Assembly (NCBI GenBank): GCA_002869065.1
Contig: PKTR01000002.1
Coordinates: 930,001 to 994,000, forward strand
Direction of reading: 5' to 3'
DNA: 64,000 nt
Origin: Hyphomicrobiales bacterium
GTDB taxonomy: Bacteria > Pseudomonadota > Alphaproteobacteria > Rhizobiales > Rhodobiaceae
Each line of letters opens with the position of its first letter. Positions within the stretch are counted from its first letter, which is position 1. This document shows, in pieces, positions 30,596 through 41,782 of this stretch. The position numbers were made by a program, and so were the translations under genes. The notes beneath the pieces are model-generated. The model was not told the origin of the DNA and did no database searches. It saw only the letters and a list, made by a program, of their open reading frames with translations.

Positions 30596-30942
30596 GCGGC
30601 TGCATCCGGGTTCACGTGATTCGGGCCTGATCGGGATTTATCGTTTCAACTCCGTTTTCCGTCGATCGTGCAGGAAGCCTTCGGAGTTCTGCCGGATGGC
30701 GGGTCGTTTTGCCGGCGAAACCGGCTTAACCAGCTGTCGCGCCGACAAAGACTTGTCGGACGCGTTGCGAAGCGCTATGTAGAGCTTACCCCACTCCATG
30801 CGGACGGGCGCCCAATCGCAATTGAAGAGGCGCCGAAACCGGAAGCCACAGGTTCCGGTTCCAGATCCGCAGATACTTCCACTCATTCTTTTCCGTCGTC
30901 CGTCTTTCACTGGGCGACCACTCCATCCAAGGACTCTCTCCC
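30596..30942. other. Intergenic region and likely rho leader
   Basis: About 350 bases with no gene. Near its left end there is a degenerate parS-like palindrome around TTCACGTGA (30608-30623, about 11 of 16 consensus positions). Near 30838-30860 an ACCGGAA/TTCCGGT inverted repeat may form a leader hairpin. rho leaders are autoregulated in several bacteria; that this one is so is a guess. Confidence 0.4.
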
Positions 30943-32208
30943 ATGCGGGAAATGAAACTTCAGGATTTGAAGTCGAAAAAGCCCAACGAGCTCGCCGCTT
31001 TCGGTGAGGAACTGGGTATTGAAAATGTCTCGACCTTGCGGCGCCAGGAGCAAATGTTTGCCATCCTGAAGCAGCTCGCGGCCGAAGAAGTCGATATCAT
31101 TGGCGAAGGCGTCGTCGAGGTGCTGCAGGACGGTTTCGGTTTCCTGCGCTCGCCGGACGCCAACTACCTGCCGGGACCGGACGACATCTACGTGTCGCCG
31201 TCCCAGATCCGCCGCTTCTCGCTGCGTACCGGCGACACCGTCGAAGGCCATATTCGCAGCCCGAAGGAAGGCGAACGCTATTTCGCGCTGCTCAAGGTCA
31301 ACTCGATCAATTTCGAGGACCCGGAAAAGACCCGGCACAAGATCCATTTCGACAATCTGACGCCGCTCTATCCCGATGAGCGCTTCAACATGGAAGTCGA
31401 CAATCCGACGCTGAAGGACCGTTCGGCGCGGGTGATCGATCTGGTTGCTCCGCTCGGCAAGGGCCAGCGCGGTCTGATCGTGGCGCCGCCGCGTACCGGT
31501 AAGACGGTGCTGCTGCAGAACATCGCCCATTCGATCACGACCAATCACCCGGAATGCTATCTGATCGTTCTTCTCATCGACGAACGGCCGGAAGAAGTGA
31601 CCGACATGCAACGGTCGGTGAAGGGCGAGGTGATCTCCTCGACCTTCGACGAGCCGGCGACACGCCACGTGCAAGTCGCCGAGATGGTCATCGAAAAGGC
31701 CAAGCGCCTGGTCGAGCATGGTCGCGACGTGATCATCCTGCTCGATTCGATCACCCGTCTTGGCCGCGCCTACAACACGGTGGTGCCGTCCTCGGGCAAG
31801 GTTCTGACCGGTGGTGTCGACGCCAATGCCCTGCAGCGGCCGAAGCGCTTCTTCGGCGCGGCACGTAACATCGAGGAAGGCGGCTCGCTGACGATCATCG
31901 CCACCGCGCTGATCGATACCGGCAGCCGCATGGACGAAGTCATCTTCGAAGAGTTCAAGGGCACGGGTAACTCGGAAATCATCCTCGACCGCAAGGTCGC
32001 CGACAAACGTGTCTTCCCGGCGATGGATATCCAGCGCTCCGGCACCCGCAAGGAAGAGCTGCTGGTGCCGCCGGACAAGCTCAAGAAGATGTATGTGCTG
32101 CGGCGTATCCTCAACCCGATGGGTACGGTGGATGCGATCGAGTTCCTGCTCGACAAACTGCGGCAGACGAAGAACAACGAGGAGTTCTTCGACTCGATGA
32201 ATACGTAA
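30943..32208 (+). CDS. rho: Transcription termination factor Rho
   Basis: Hexameric RNA-dependent ATPase that ends transcription at untranslated, C-rich RNA. 421 residues: helical N-terminus beginning [14 protein letters not shown], the cold-shock RNA-binding domain ([20 protein letters not shown]), Walker [16 protein letters not shown] (about 183-197), Walker [17 protein letters not shown] and the Q-loop [12 protein letters not shown]. Full length without the insertions seen in actinobacterial Rho. Confidence 0.98.
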   Translation: MREMKLQDLKSKKPNELAAFGEELGIENVSTLRRQEQMFAILKQLAAEEVDIIGEGVVEVLQDGFGFLRSPDANYLPGPDDIYVSPSQIRRFSLRTGDTVEGHIRSPKEGERYFALLKVNSINFEDPEKTRHKIHFDNLTPLYPDERFNMEVDNPTLKDRSARVIDLVAPLGKGQRGLIVAPPRTGKTVLLQNIAHSITTNHPECYLIVLLIDERPEEVTDMQRSVKGEVISSTFDEPATRHVQVAEMVIEKAKRLVEHGRDVIILLDSITRLGRAYNTVVPSSGKVLTGGVDANALQRPKRFFGAARNIEEGGSLTIIATALIDTGSRMDEVIFEEFKGTGNSEIILDRKVADKRVFPAMDIQRSGTRKEELLVPPDKLKKMYVLRRILNPMGTVDAIEFLLDKLRQTKNNEEFFDSMNT

Positions 32209-32216
32209 CGCGTATT

Positions 32217-32290
32217 CCCGAACCGGAGGTCCGCGTCAGCAAAAAGTGGGATCCGGTTTTCGGGCAGGGATGCGCGGGAAAAAGTAAGCG
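32217..32290. repeat. Dispersed intergenic repeat (GGATCCGGTTTTCGGG type)
   Basis: Just after the rho stop codon lie CCCGAACCGGAGG and CAAAAAGTGGGATCCGGTTTT, which pair partly through ACCGG/CCGGT. AAGTGGGAACCGGTTTTCGG-like strings are scattered between genes in many Hyphomicrobiales genomes (from memory). Only this copy is seen in the window. Confidence 0.45.
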
Positions 32291-32326
32291 AACCGGTCGT
32301 CGATTCGGACTCGAAACGACGTGATG

Positions 32327-32342
32327 TGTTCCACGTGAATCA
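32327..32342. other. parS-like site 1
   Basis: TGTTCCACGTGAATCA differs at two of 16 positions from the ParB site TGTTTCACGTGAAACA. It lies between rho and the thioredoxin-domain gene, about 7 kb from parAB. Confidence 0.75.
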
Positions 32343-32347
32343 CCTTC

Positions 32348-32380
32348 GGGGCGTGCTCTTTTAGAAAAGAGTCGCGCCCC
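32348..32380. terminator. Possible shared terminator of rho and the YyaL gene
   Basis: GGGGCG...CGCCCC inverted repeat continued by CTCTTTT/AAAAGAG with one bulge, between two convergent genes. No long T-run follows, so confidence is moderate. Confidence 0.5.
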
Positions 32381-32403
32381 GTATGCGTTTAGCAGCCGGT
32401 TTT

Positions 32404-34422
32404 CTACTGGGTGTTGGAGAGCAGCTCGGCGACTGAAGCCGGGTCGGTCACCGGCGCTGAACAGGTCATGCCGCGGCAGACATAGAGGGTCGGCAGGTTG
32501 TCGATCATGACCTTGCCGCTTGCCGGATGCGACGGCGGCAGGCCGCCGGTCGATTCGGTGACGAAAGGAATGAGGCTCGGGTTGCCGGTCTGGCGCAGGG
32601 CGGCGAGCAGCGGTTCGGCATCGGTGTGGTCGTTGGCAACGACGATCGCCGAAATGGCGTTGAGGCGCAGGTCGAAGGCATTGAGCAGCGCCGACATCAT
32701 GAACACGTTTTGCGGAATGTCAGCCGCGAAGGCCTGGAAGACACCGTCGGTGGCATCGCGATAGCGGTCTTCCCCAGTCAGTACCCACAGGCGGGTAAGC
32801 GCAGCCGCGGCGACTGCATTCGGGTTTGGCGTTGCTTCGTCCTTTGCCGAGCGCGGGCGGATTATCAGGTCTTCGGCGTCGGCGGCGGTCAGGTAGTAGC
32901 CGCCCCTCTCCTCGTCGCGGTAGTGCATGTGGAGGATGGCGATCCAGTTCTTCGCTTCGCCGAGATAGGCCTCCTCGCCAGTAGCTTCGTGGAGGGCAAG
33001 GGCTGCGGCCGCCATGCCGGCATGGTCGGAGGAAAGACCGGGATAGATCAGTTGACCGTTGCACCAGCTATGGCCAAGCCGTCCGTCGCGCAGCATCGAT
33101 TCGGATATGAAACGATAGGCGGAGACCGCGCGGTCAAGCCAGGCGTCACGCTCAAACACCTTTGCGGCGCGGGCGAGCGCGACGATGGCAAGCGCATTCC
33201 AGTCGGCGAGCACCTTGTCGTCGCGGCCGGGGCGGACACGCTCGGCGCGGGCTTCAAGTAGCCTGGCGCGGATCGCGGCGAGACGGATTTCGGTTTCGTC
33301 ATTGGCGCGCTCGGGGCGACGGCGGCGGGTGAGGACGGTATTGCCGGCCCAGTTGCCGTCTGCCGTGACGTCGTAGTGGGCGGCGAACAACGCCGCGTCA
33401 TCGGGCGGCAGCAGGGCGTCGATCTGCTCCTTCGTCCAGATATAGAAACGGCCCTCCTCGCCTTCGGAGTCGGCGTCGAGACTTGCGGCGAAGGCACCGC
33501 CTTCGTCCAGCATCTCGCGTTCCAGCCAATCGACGGTTTCTTCGATTCGCTCCCGAAACAAAGGATCGCCGGTTTCGAGCCAGGCATTGGTCAGCAGCGA
33601 TATGAGCTGGGCGTTGTCGTAGAGCATCTTTTCGAAGTGCGGCACGAGCCACACCTCATCCACGGAATAGCGGGAATAGCCGCCGCCGAGGTGGTCGTAG
33701 ATGCCGCCTTGGGCCATGTGGCGCAGGGTGAGAAGGACGGCGTCGCGGTGCGCGGTGTTGCCGGTACGGGCATATGCCCGCCACAACAGCTCGAGAAGGG
33801 CGGGATTGGGAAACTTCGGTGCGCCCTGGGGACCGCCCTCGACTGCGTCCATGATCGACAGCAGGCCTTTGGCAGCACGGTCGAGGATGTTGGCCGGCAA
33901 CTGGGTGGCGGCCTGCCGCGGCACCTCTTTGAGGTGGGCCATGATCGCCTGCTGGTTTGAGGCGATCTTTTCCGGCTCGTCGCGGAACAGGCGGGAGATC
34001 TCTTTGAGGATATCGGTGAAGCCGGGACGGCCATAACGGGGCGTCGGCGGGAAGTAGGTGCCGCCCCAGACCGGCTCCCCCTCAGGCGTCAGGAACATGG
34101 TCAGTGGCCAGCCGCCCTGCTCACCAAGCGCATGCAGCGCGCTCATGTAGATCTGGTCGACGTCGGGGCGCTCTTCGCGATCGACCTTGACGTTGACGAA
34201 CAAGGCGTTCATCACCGCTGCGGTCGCCTCGTCCTCGAAGCTCTCATGGGCCATGACGTGGCACCAATGGCAGGCGGCATAGCCGACGGAGAGCAGGATC
34301 GGCTTTCCCGTGCGCTTAGCCTCCGCGAAGGCCTCCGGGCCCCAGGCATACCAGTGGACGGGGTTGTCCCGGTGCTGCAGCAAATAGGGGCTGGTCTCGT
34401 GGCGAAGGCGATTTTCGGTCAT
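32404..34422 (-). CDS. Thioredoxin-domain protein of the YyaL/DUF255 family
   Basis: 672 residues. The N-terminal thioredoxin-like domain (about 1-160) contains [18 protein letters not shown] with a CHWC pair where thioredoxins have CGPC; the rest is an alpha/alpha-toroid related to N-acylglucosamine 2-epimerases and six-hairpin glycosidases ([32 protein letters not shown]). A broad family (mammalian SPATA20) with no settled function. No signal peptide. The start at 34422 ([20 protein letters not shown]) is the family start; about 390 upstream codons on this frame overlap mnmE and are non-coding. Convergent with rho. Confidence 0.9.
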   Translation of the reverse strand: MTENRLRHETSPYLLQHRDNPVHWYAWGPEAFAEAKRTGKPILLSVGYAACHWCHVMAHESFEDEATAAVMNALFVNVKVDREERPDVDQIYMSALHALGEQGGWPLTMFLTPEGEPVWGGTYFPPTPRYGRPGFTDILKEISRLFRDEPEKIASNQQAIMAHLKEVPRQAATQLPANILDRAAKGLLSIMDAVEGGPQGAPKFPNPALLELLWRAYARTGNTAHRDAVLLTLRHMAQGGIYDHLGGGYSRYSVDEVWLVPHFEKMLYDNAQLISLLTNAWLETGDPLFRERIEETVDWLEREMLDEGGAFAASLDADSEGEEGRFYIWTKEQIDALLPPDDAALFAAHYDVTADGNWAGNTVLTRRRRPERANDETEIRLAAIRARLLEARAERVRPGRDDKVLADWNALAIVALARAAKVFERDAWLDRAVSAYRFISESMLRDGRLGHSWCNGQLIYPGLSSDHAGMAAAALALHEATGEEAYLGEAKNWIAILHMHYRDEERGGYYLTAADAEDLIIRPRSAKDEATPNPNAVAAAALTRLWVLTGEDRYRDATDGVFQAFAADIPQNVFMMSALLNAFDLRLNAISAIVVANDHTDAEPLLAALRQTGNPSLIPFVTESTGGLPPSHPASGKVMIDNLPTLYVCRGMTCSAPVTDPASVAELLSNTQ

Positions 34423-34545
34423 GGGCGCTCGGATCCGGTCGGTGGCCAAAGAGTCATCGCGGGGACAGCGAAAGGAAAACCGAAACCGGTTCGGCGAGTG
34501 CCCGTGATGGATGGTTCGGTGTAGGGGAAAGGTAGCGGGAAAGCG

Positions 34546-35907
34546 ATGGAGGGAAAGGTGAGTGCGGGCAAAAAGAGCGCGGATACCATCTTCGCGCTGT
34601 CGAGCGGGGCGGTGCCGGCGGCGATCGCCATCGTGCGGCTTACAGGCCCGGCCGTTCGATTCGCTCTCGAAACGATAGCAGGCTCGCTGCCCTCTCCGCG
34701 CGTCGCGACACTGGCGAAGCTGAGGCATCCGCGTGATGGATCGGTTCTCGATGAAGCCGTGGTGTTGTTCTTTCCAGGTCCTGCGAGCGTCACCGGTGAA
34801 GACGTCGGTGAGCTGCATCTGCATGGCGGGCGGGCCGTCGTTGCCGGCGTGTTGGCGGCGCTGGAAGAACTGACGGGGCTGCGGGCTGCTGAAGCCGGCG
34901 AGTTTACCCGGCGCGGTTTCGAGAACGGGCGGCTCGATCTCACCGGCATCGAGGGCCTCGCGGATCTTCTGCAGGCTGAGACGGACGCCCAGCGGCGTCA
35001 GGCGCTGCGCCAGTATGGTGGCGAGGCGCGGGCGATCTATGACGAGTGGCGGCGGCGCATCATCGCTATGCGCGCCGAGATCGAGGCCAATCTGGATTTT
35101 GCTGACGAGGAAGATGTGCCCGACGATATTGGTGAGGATGTCGGCGCGAAGGCAGCCGCGCTCGCCGATGAAATCGACCGGCATCTGGCCGACGGGCGGC
35201 GCGGTGAGCGGTTGCGGCTCGGCGTCGAGGTGGCTGTGATGGGGCCGCCCAACGCGGGAAAATCGAGCCTGCTGAATGCGCTCGCCCACCGCGACGTCGC
35301 GATCGTGACGGAGGAGGCCGGCACGACGCGCGACGTGATCGAAGTCGCGATGGACCTTGGCGGCTTTCCAGTGACCATTGCCGATACGGCCGGTGTGCGG
35401 GATACGGAAGGGCGCGTTGAAAAGGAAGGCATCCGGCGGGCGCTGGCGCGTGGGCGGGAAGCGGATCTTGTACTTTGGGTGTGGGATGGATCGGGACCGA
35501 TGCCGGAGGTTCCCGCCGATATTTCTGCGAGCGGAGCCACGATCTGGCTGGTTCGCAACAAGGTGGACCTGATCGATTCGGATGCGGAACAAACGACAAG
35601 CGACGTGTTCGATCTCTCGGTGAGCGAAGGTACCGGGCTTGGAGCGTTGACGGATGCGTTGGAAGGTTTCGCGTCAGACGCCTGCGGGCGAGGGGAATCG
35701 GTGCTGATCACCCGGGCACGGCATCGGGAAAACCTCGTCGCCTGCCGGGATGGATTGCGCCGGGTTTCGGTGGCGGAATCGGGGATGCTTGAGGTCACCG
35801 CGGAGGAATTGCGTTCGGCTGGCGATGCGATCGGGCGGATTGCCGGCAAGATCGGGGTCGAGGATCTGCTAGATGTGGTGTTCTCGGAGTTCTGCATCGG
35901 CAAATAG
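34546..35907 (+). CDS. mnmE: tRNA modification GTPase MnmE
   Basis: With MnmG, adds the (carboxymethyl)aminomethyl group to the C5 of wobble uridine. 453 residues: folate-binding N-domain ([21 protein letters not shown]), helical domain, and an embedded G domain with G1 [10 protein letters not shown]2 GTTRD, G3 DTAG, G4 NKVD, ending with the catalytic CIGK. Partner mnmG follows, separated by about 300 bases holding two parS-like sites. Confidence 0.97.
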   Translation: MEGKVSAGKKSADTIFALSSGAVPAAIAIVRLTGPAVRFALETIAGSLPSPRVATLAKLRHPRDGSVLDEAVVLFFPGPASVTGEDVGELHLHGGRAVVAGVLAALEELTGLRAAEAGEFTRRGFENGRLDLTGIEGLADLLQAETDAQRRQALRQYGGEARAIYDEWRRRIIAMRAEIEANLDFADEEDVPDDIGEDVGAKAAALADEIDRHLADGRRGERLRLGVEVAVMGPPNAGKSSLLNALAHRDVAIVTEEAGTTRDVIEVAMDLGGFPVTIADTAGVRDTEGRVEKEGIRRALARGREADLVLWVWDGSGPMPEVPADISASGATIWLVRNKVDLIDSDAEQTTSDVFDLSVSEGTGLGALTDALEGFASDACGRGESVLITRARHRENLVACRDGLRRVSVAESGMLEVTAEELRSAGDAIGRIAGKIGVEDLLDVVFSEFCIGK

Positions 35908-35908
35908 G

Positions 35909-35924
35909 TGTTTCACGTGAATCA
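35909..35924. other. parS-like site 2
   Basis: TGTTTCACGTGAATCA matches the parS consensus at 15 of 16 positions, the best site in the window. It starts two bases after the mnmE stop codon. Confidence 0.85.
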
Positions 35925-35959
35925 CCCTGGGTCCATTAGGTTGGGGATAACGGGGATAA

Positions 35960-35975
35960 TGATTCACGTGAAACG
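35960..35975. other. parS-like site 3
   Basis: TGATTCACGTGAAACG matches parS at 14 of 16 positions. It lies 51 bases from site 2 in the mnmE-mnmG gap, so the two could nucleate ParB together. Confidence 0.8.
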
Positions 35976-36205
35976 GGGGTTTCAAAAAGCTCGTTGGCTG
36001 AAATCTGACTTTGATTCGGAACCGAAATGCAAAATCACCGGGAAATGAGGCCGCCGTCCACGGCGCTTTGTGATGGGAACCAATTGTGGAAATCCTGTTT
36101 AGCTATGGTGTGAAAAGTTCTGCTTGAACTGCGTTTCACAGGTGGAAGGACTTTCTTTGGATCGCCGGGCGCGCTATGTGCGCGAGAACAATGAATGGCG
36201 GTGCG

Positions 36206-38080
36206 ATGCACGAGTGGGATGCACAGTTTGATGTGATTGTCGTCGGCGGCGGCCATGCGGGGGCCGAGGCCGCGGCCGCGGCTGCACGCGTCGGTGCGCG
36301 CACCGCTTTGGTCACGCACCGCTTCGGCACGATCGGCGCGATGTCCTGCAATCCGGCAATCGGCGGTCTCGGCAAGGGACACCTCGTTCGTGAAGTCGAC
36401 GCACTCGACGGGCTGATGGGCCTTGTCGCGGATGCGGGTGGGATTCAGTTCCGGCTTCTCAATCGGCGCAAGGGGCCTGCGGTGCGCGGCCCGCGAGCGC
36501 AGGCGGATCGCAAGCTCTATGCTGCGGCGATGCAGAGCGTGCTCGCCGCTGTCGAAAACCTGTCGATTGTCGAGGGTGAAGCGGACGATATCGTTCTGGA
36601 CAAGGAACGTGTTGCCGGGCTGACGCTTGGCAATGGGCGTCGATTCGGATGCGGAACGATCGTTCTGACTACGGGCACGTTCCTGCGCGGTCTCATTCAT
36701 ATCGGCGAGCGGACGTTTCCGGCCGGCCGCATGGGCGAAGGCCCGTCCGTCGGTCTGGCCGGAAGTCTTGAGCGTGCGGGTTTTGCGCTTGGCCGGCTGA
36801 AGACCGGGACGCCGCCGCGGCTGAACGGCAAGACCATCGACTGGTCGGGGCTTGACGTGCAGCCGGGTGATGATCCGCCGGTGCCGTTTTCCACGCTGAC
36901 GACTGCGATCACGACGCCGCAGATCAATTGCCATATCACGCGCACCGGGCCTGCGACCCACGCGATCATCCGCGACAATATCGGTTTCTCGCCGATGTAT
37001 TCGGGGCAGATCGACAGCCGCGGCCCGCGCTATTGCCCGTCGATTGAAGACAAGATCGTGCGCTTTGGGGATCGCGACGGGCACCAGATCTTCCTCGAGC
37101 CGGAAGGGCTTGAGACCGACACGGTCTATCCGAACGGGATTTCGACGGGTCTTCCTGAACATGTGCAGGAAGCCTTCGTGCGCTCGATCCCGGGTCTTGA
37201 ACGGGTCGAAATCGAGCAGCCGGGTTATGCCATCGAATACGACCACATCGACCCGCGCGAGCTGCGGCCGACGCTGGAAACGAAGCGGATTGCGGGGCTT
37301 TTCCTCGCCGGGCAGATCAACGGCACGACGGGTTATGAAGAAGCGGCGGCGCAGGGTCTGCTCGCCGGTCTCAATGCGGCGCGGGCTGCCGGGGACGGTG
37401 AGGGGATCACGGTCGGTCGGGATCAGGGCTATCTCGGCGTGATGGTCGACGATCTGGTGACGAGGGGAACCAGCGAGCCCTATCGCATGTTCACCTCGCG
37501 TGCCGAATACCGGCTGTCGCTGCGCGCCGACAACGCGGATCAGAGGCTGACACCGCTTGGGCTCGAGATCGGCTGCGTCGGCGCTGAACGCCGTATAGCC
37601 TACGAGAACAAGATGGCGGCGCTGGCGCACGCGCGAGCGCAACTCGCGGATCTCACGCTGACGCCGGCAGAGGCGCGGCAGCATGGGCTCACCATCAATC
37701 AGGATGGCGTGCGGAGGTCCGGAATGGATCTGCTTGCTTATCCGGAGATCGATTTCGCGCGTCTGACCGAGATCTGGCCTCAGCTCGCGGGCGTTTCGGC
37801 CGGGATAGCCGAGCAGATTGAGATCGAGGCGGTCTACGCGGTCTATATGGACCGGCAGCGCGCCGACATCGAGGCATTTCGCCGGGACGAGAATATCGCG
37901 ATCCCGGAACAGTTTGATTTTTCAGCCGTTTCGGGGCTCTCGAACGAGGTTCGCCAGAAGCTTGAACAGGTTCGGCCGGAAACATTGGGTCAGGCGGCGC
38001 GGATGGACGGGATTACGCCGGCTGCGCTCGGCGTTCTGCTTGCCCACGTAAAGCGCGGAAAGAAGGAGAGCGCGGCGTGA
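36206..38080 (+). CDS. mnmG: tRNA uridine-5-carboxymethylaminomethyl modification enzyme MnmG
   Basis: FAD protein that works with MnmE on wobble uridine of tRNA. From the ATG at 36206 it is 624 residues, the usual length. The dinucleotide fold [14 protein letters not shown] opens the protein, followed by [20 protein letters not shown] and [12 protein letters not shown]; the C-terminus carries the [20 protein letters not shown] helix. Two in-frame ATGs, at 36176 and 36191, lie upstream with no better ribosome binding site, so the start is uncertain by up to ten residues. Overlaps rsmG by four bases. Confidence 0.97.
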   Translation: MHEWDAQFDVIVVGGGHAGAEAAAAAARVGARTALVTHRFGTIGAMSCNPAIGGLGKGHLVREVDALDGLMGLVADAGGIQFRLLNRRKGPAVRGPRAQADRKLYAAAMQSVLAAVENLSIVEGEADDIVLDKERVAGLTLGNGRRFGCGTIVLTTGTFLRGLIHIGERTFPAGRMGEGPSVGLAGSLERAGFALGRLKTGTPPRLNGKTIDWSGLDVQPGDDPPVPFSTLTTAITTPQINCHITRTGPATHAIIRDNIGFSPMYSGQIDSRGPRYCPSIEDKIVRFGDRDGHQIFLEPEGLETDTVYPNGISTGLPEHVQEAFVRSIPGLERVEIEQPGYAIEYDHIDPRELRPTLETKRIAGLFLAGQINGTTGYEEAAAQGLLAGLNAARAAGDGEGITVGRDQGYLGVMVDDLVTRGTSEPYRMFTSRAEYRLSLRADNADQRLTPLGLEIGCVGAERRIAYENKMAALAHARAQLADLTLTPAEARQHGLTINQDGVRRSGMDLLAYPEIDFARLTEIWPQLAGVSAGIAEQIEIEAVYAVYMDRQRADIEAFRRDENIAIPEQFDFSAVSGLSNEVRQKLEQVRPETLGQAARMDGITPAALGVLLAHVKRGKKESAA

Positions 38081-38724
38081 ATGCGGCCAATGATGCCGAA
38101 GCCGGGCTCGCGCTGGTTGACTCCGTCCTCCCGGTTTCACGTGAAACGGCTGTAAGGTTAAGGATTTATGTCGATTTGTTGAAGCGTTGGCAGCCGCGGA
38201 TCAATCTCGTGGCGCCGAAAACGCTTGAGGACGTGTGGCGTCGGCACGTTGCGGATGGCGCCCAGGCGCTTGCCGCCGTGCCAGACGCAAAGCACTGGCT
38301 GGACCTTGGCAGTGGCGCCGGTTTCCCGGGTCTGGTGACGGCCTGTTTTCTTGCCGATGATCCCGAAGCTTCGGTGACGCTGATCGAGAGTGATCAGCGT
38401 AAGTCCGCGTTTTTGCGGGCAGTTATCCGCGAGGCCGGCCTGCCGGCAGAGGTCATCACAGGGCGAATCGAGTCGGTTCTGGCGGACTGGGACGCGCCGA
38501 TCGACGCCATTTCGGCGCGTGCGCTGGCGCCTCTGAGTGCGCTTTGCGAAATGATCGAGCCGGTCTTTTCCCCCGGAATGCTTGCCGTTTTCCACAAAGG
38601 GCGCGATTTTTCGCGCGAATTGGAAGAAGCAAATCGAACCTTCGTGCTCGATCTGGTAGAACAAAGCAGCAAGATCGATCCAGACGGCAAAATCGTGCTG
38701 ATTAAAGACCTGATGCGGCGGTGA
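38077..38724 (+). CDS. rsmG: 16S rRNA (guanine-527 N7)-methyltransferase
   Basis: Methylates G527 of 16S rRNA using S-adenosylmethionine. 215 residues with the SAM loop [15 protein letters not shown] and [15 protein letters not shown] start, overlapping the mnmG stop codon (GTGA) and preceded by AAGGAG eight bases upstream, which settles it. A parS-like palindrome lies inside the coding sequence (38133-38148). Confidence 0.96.
   Translation: MNAANDAEAGLALVDSVLPVSRETAVRLRIYVDLLKRWQPRINLVAPKTLEDVWRRHVADGAQALAAVPDAKHWLDLGSGAGFPGLVTACFLADDPEASVTLIESDQRKSAFLRAVIREAGLPAEVITGRIESVLADWDAPIDAISARALAPLSALCEMIEPVFSPGMLAVFHKGRDFSRELEEANRTFVLDLVEQSSKIDPDGKIVLIKDLMRR
38133..38148. other. parS-like site 4, inside rsmG
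   Basis: GGTTTCACGTGAAACG, a perfect GTTTCACGTGAAAC core (14 of 16 parS positions) read through as Val-Ser-Arg-Glu-Thr in rsmG, about 630 bases before parA. Confidence 0.85.
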
Positions 38725-38775
38725 ACCGGAGGCCCGGTTCCGCGAGCGCGCGGTCCGGACGACTGAGGTTTGCAA

Positions 38776-39606
38776 ATGATTGAATTGCCTAACAATGTGC
38801 GGGTTCTGACGATCGCCAACCAGAAGGGCGGCGTTGGCAAAACGACGACCGCCATCAATCTGGGAACCGCGCTCGCGGCTATTGGCGAGCGTGTCCTGGT
38901 GGTCGACATGGATCCGCAGGGCAACGCATCCACGGGGCTCGGGATCGACCGGCGCAATCGTGAGCGTTCGACCTACGATGTGATGACCAAGGAAGCGCGG
39001 CTGACCGATGTGGTCATGGAAACCGCGGTGCCACGCCTGTCTGTCGCGCCCTCGACGCTCGACTTGCTCGGCGTGGAGCTGGAAATCGCCAATGAGCGCG
39101 ATCGCGCCCATCGGTTGCGCGAGGCGGTCCTCGAATTGTCGCGCGACGACAGGCACGAGGGTCCGTCACCGCGCTTCACCTATGTGCTGATCGATTGCCC
39201 GCCTTCCCTTAACCTGTTGACAATCAACGCACTTGCGGCCTCGCACTCGATCCTGGTGCCGCTCCAGTGCGAGTTTTTCGCGCTCGAGGGTCTTAGCCAG
39301 CTGTTGAGCACGGTTGAGCAGGTGCGCGCGGCGATCAATCCGCGCCTGACTATTCACGGCATCGTCCTGACCATGCACGATTCCCGCAACAACCTGTCCA
39401 ACCAGGTGATCGAGGATGTGCGCGCGACCATGGGCGAGAAGGTGTACGACACCATCATTCCGCGCAATGTGCGCATGTCGGAAGCGCCGTCCTACGGCAA
39501 GCCGGCGCTGCTGTACGATCTGCGCTGTTCGGGAAGCCAGGCCTATCTGCGACTGGCGTCCGAAATCATTCAGCGGGAGAAGCGGTTCCGCCAGGCGGCA
39601 GCCTGA
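38776..39606 (+). CDS. parA: Chromosome-partitioning ATPase ParA
   Basis: Walker-type ATPase whose gradient pulls ParB-parS complexes apart. 276 residues with the deviant Walker A NQKGGVGKTT (about 15-24), VVDMDPQGNAS and VLIDCPPSLN. ATG at 38776 with GAGG seven bases upstream, preferred over a TTG two codons earlier. Standard mnmG-rsmG-parA-parB order. Confidence 0.97.
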   Translation: MIELPNNVRVLTIANQKGGVGKTTTAINLGTALAAIGERVLVVDMDPQGNASTGLGIDRRNRERSTYDVMTKEARLTDVVMETAVPRLSVAPSTLDLLGVELEIANERDRAHRLREAVLELSRDDRHEGPSPRFTYVLIDCPPSLNLLTINALAASHSILVPLQCEFFALEGLSQLLSTVEQVRAAINPRLTIHGIVLTMHDSRNNLSNQVIEDVRATMGEKVYDTIIPRNVRMSEAPSYGKPALLYDLRCSGSQAYLRLASEIIQREKRFRQAAA

Positions 39607-39728
39607 TTGCGGCGCGATCCCCTCGTATTCAGGGTGGAGCCAAGGACGACCTGGCACCCGGAGGCCGGGAAAGGGTCGGAGTCCGGCAAATGAAGACAAG
39701 AAGACTGTGATCGGAGAAGGGTGTGACA

Positions 39729-40604
39729 ATGGCGGATGACGGCGCGCGCGGAAAGCGGCTCGGGCGCGGCCTTGCGGCATTGCTCGGCGATATGGAAACG
39801 GAAAGCGGCGCGGTCGAACGCGCGCGCAGCCAGCGGCGCTTGCCGATCGAGCATCTTCGGCGTAACCCGCACAATCCCCGGCGGCGTTTCGATGAGGACG
39901 AGCTGGCGGAGCTGACGGCTTCGGTGCGGGAAAAGGGTATCGTTCAGCCGATCGTGGTGCGCCCTGTCGGATCCGGGCATGAATATGAGATCATCGCCGG
40001 CGAACGGCGATGGCGCGCGGCGCAGGCGGCCGGTCTGCACGAAGTGCCGGTGGTCATTCACGAGGTTTCGGACAGCGAAGCGCTCGAACTCGCGATCATC
40101 GAGAATGTTCAGCGCACCGATCTCAATCCGCTCGAAGAAGCGCTTGGCTATGATCGTCTGATCACGGAATTTACCTATAGTCAGAATGACTTGGCCAAGG
40201 TGATCGGGAAGAGCCGCAGCCATGTCGCCAATACGCTGCGTCTCCTGAAGCTGCCGGAATCGGTCAAGGACTACTTGGCTGATGGCAGTCTGACGGCCGG
40301 TCATGCGCGTGCCTTGATCACCGCGGACGACGCGGAAGCGCTTGCCCGGCGCATCGTCGATGAAGGGCTCAATGTTCGCGAAGCCGAAGCGCTGAGCCAG
40401 GCCGCGCCGCGCGCCGATGGCGAGCGTGCCGCGAAACCGAAGGCGGAAAAGGACGCTGATACGCGGGCGCTGGAGAAGTCGCTTGCCGACGCGCTCGGGC
40501 TTAAGGTCGAGATCGCACACAAGGATAGCGGCGGGCAGGTCAAGATCAGTTACAAGACGCTCGAGCAGCTCGATGAAATCGTCTTGCGCCTGCGCGGGTC
40601 GTGA
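39729..40604 (+). CDS. parB: Chromosome-partitioning protein ParB
   Basis: CTPase clamp that loads at parS and spreads on DNA. 291 residues: ParA-contacting N-terminus ([13 protein letters not shown]), ParB/Srx domain with [11 protein letters not shown] and the CTP-binding [30 protein letters not shown], a helix-turn-helix ([20 protein letters not shown]) and a C-terminal dimer domain. ATG at 39729 with GAAGGG upstream; a GTG two codons earlier is possible. Confidence 0.97.
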   Translation: MADDGARGKRLGRGLAALLGDMETESGAVERARSQRRLPIEHLRRNPHNPRRRFDEDELAELTASVREKGIVQPIVVRPVGSGHEYEIIAGERRWRAAQAAGLHEVPVVIHEVSDSEALELAIIENVQRTDLNPLEEALGYDRLITEFTYSQNDLAKVIGKSRSHVANTLRLLKLPESVKDYLADGSLTAGHARALITADDAEALARRIVDEGLNVREAEALSQAAPRADGERAAKPKAEKDADTRALEKSLADALGLKVEIAHKDSGGQVKISYKTLEQLDEIVLRLRGS

Positions 40605-40969
40605 TTCCTCAGTGACAACCGCGGTTTTTGGTAGCTGATTCGCGCTCTGCGGCGCCGGGAGATCGAGCGTCGGAAAGGATCGGGCCCTTGAAAAGGCTGC
40701 GGAATCCGGGTTTTCTCAGCTTGCCTGCGAGGCGCCGATATGTTGCCGGCACAGTGATTTCCATGGTCTTTTGAACGATCTAATGTGTCTGAATTCTTCT
40801 GAGAATACTTTCAATGCGCTTCGAATTGGCAAATCGTTCCTAACCAGTTTGTCGCTATATCCCTGTAGTGACTTGTTTTTCCGGCGAGCTTAACGCTCCG
40901 TTAACTGCGTTTTCTGTATGGTCTCTGCTTGAATTCCAAGACACCGCGCAAAGCACAGGAATTGGGGCC
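40605..40969. other. Intergenic region parB-luxR, luxR promoter region
   Basis: About 365 bases with no gene. The right half (about 40760-40930) is much more AT-rich than its surroundings, as expected of a promoter, and includes the CtrA box at 40890-40904. I found no clear lux box. Confidence 0.5.
40890..40904. promoter_or_regulatory. CtrA-binding site upstream of luxR
   Basis: TTAACGCTCCGTTAA, an exact TTAA-N7-TTAA, 65 bases before the chosen luxR start. If the upstream GTG at 40868 were the true start, the box would be inside the coding region. Confidence 0.7.
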
Positions 40970-41692
40970 GTGTTCGAAAACCAGACGTTCGACATTCTCG
41001 ACAAGATTGGTGCCGAGAGGACCCCGGACGGCGTCCTTGGATTGCTGAATCAGGTTACCGAGAGTGCCGGGTTTTCGGCATTCTGCCTGTCGGCAATTCC
41101 GGATCCGGGCATCCGGATGGATTCCTATGTCATGCTGTCTGGATGGTCGGAAGAGTGGTTTTCCCACTACATGGCCAAGGACTACGTGCAGGAAGACCCG
41201 GTCATTCAGAAGCTGCGCGCGACGGCACGTCCGTTCAGCTGGGGCTCGGTTTTCGAGGATCCGCAGCCGTTGTCGAAGACCGCCAAGCGGATCATGAACG
41301 AGGCCTGCGAATTCAAGATGTATGACGGACTGTGCGTGCCGATCTTTTCGGCGCGCGGCTTCCAGGCTGGCATGTCGTTCGGTGGCGAGCGCACAGATCT
41401 GACTGAGCGTGAGGCGGGTGCGCTGCATCTGATTTCGATCAGCGCTTACAATCGGATTCGCGATCTCGTGGGGACTGTCGACAAGACGGCTCCCGTGCCC
41501 AAGCTGACGGCGCGGGAAAGAGAGTGCCTCAAGTGGACCTCAGCCGGCAAAACAAGCTGGGAAATCAGCCAGATCCTGAGCATTTCCCAGCATACGGTCG
41601 ATTGGTATCTGACATCCGCGGCGCGTAAGCTCGGGGCGGCCAACCGCACCCATGCCGTGGCTGAAGGCTTCCGCAAGGGCCTGTTGCACTAA
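40970..41692 (+). CDS. LuxR-family quorum-sensing transcription regulator
   Basis: 240 residues. The autoinducer-binding domain keeps the TraR-type pocket residues: Trp63, Tyr67, Asp76-Pro77 and Trp91, and the Gly-rich SARGFQAGMSFGG. The C-terminal LuxR helix-turn-helix runs from about 179 to 237 (LTARERECLKWTSAGKTSWEI, then SISQHTVDWYL). GTG at 40970 (in frame; AGGA nine bases upstream) gives the standard family length; a GTG at 40868 would add 34 residues. Paired with luxI 200 bases downstream, so it should bind the acyl-homoserine lactone made by that enzyme. Confidence 0.92.
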   Translation: MFENQTFDILDKIGAERTPDGVLGLLNQVTESAGFSAFCLSAIPDPGIRMDSYVMLSGWSEEWFSHYMAKDYVQEDPVIQKLRATARPFSWGSVFEDPQPLSKTAKRIMNEACEFKMYDGLCVPIFSARGFQAGMSFGGERTDLTEREAGALHLISISAYNRIRDLVGTVDKTAPVPKLTARERECLKWTSAGKTSWEISQILSISQHTVDWYLTSAARKLGAANRTHAVAEGFRKGLLH

Positions 41693-41782
41693 CCCCGTAT
41701 TTTATTCCGACCCGTAAGGGCTTTGCTGCCTTTTGACTGTGCGTTCTGGCGCACGGCTCGGTATTCTGCCGCCCTTTTATGC

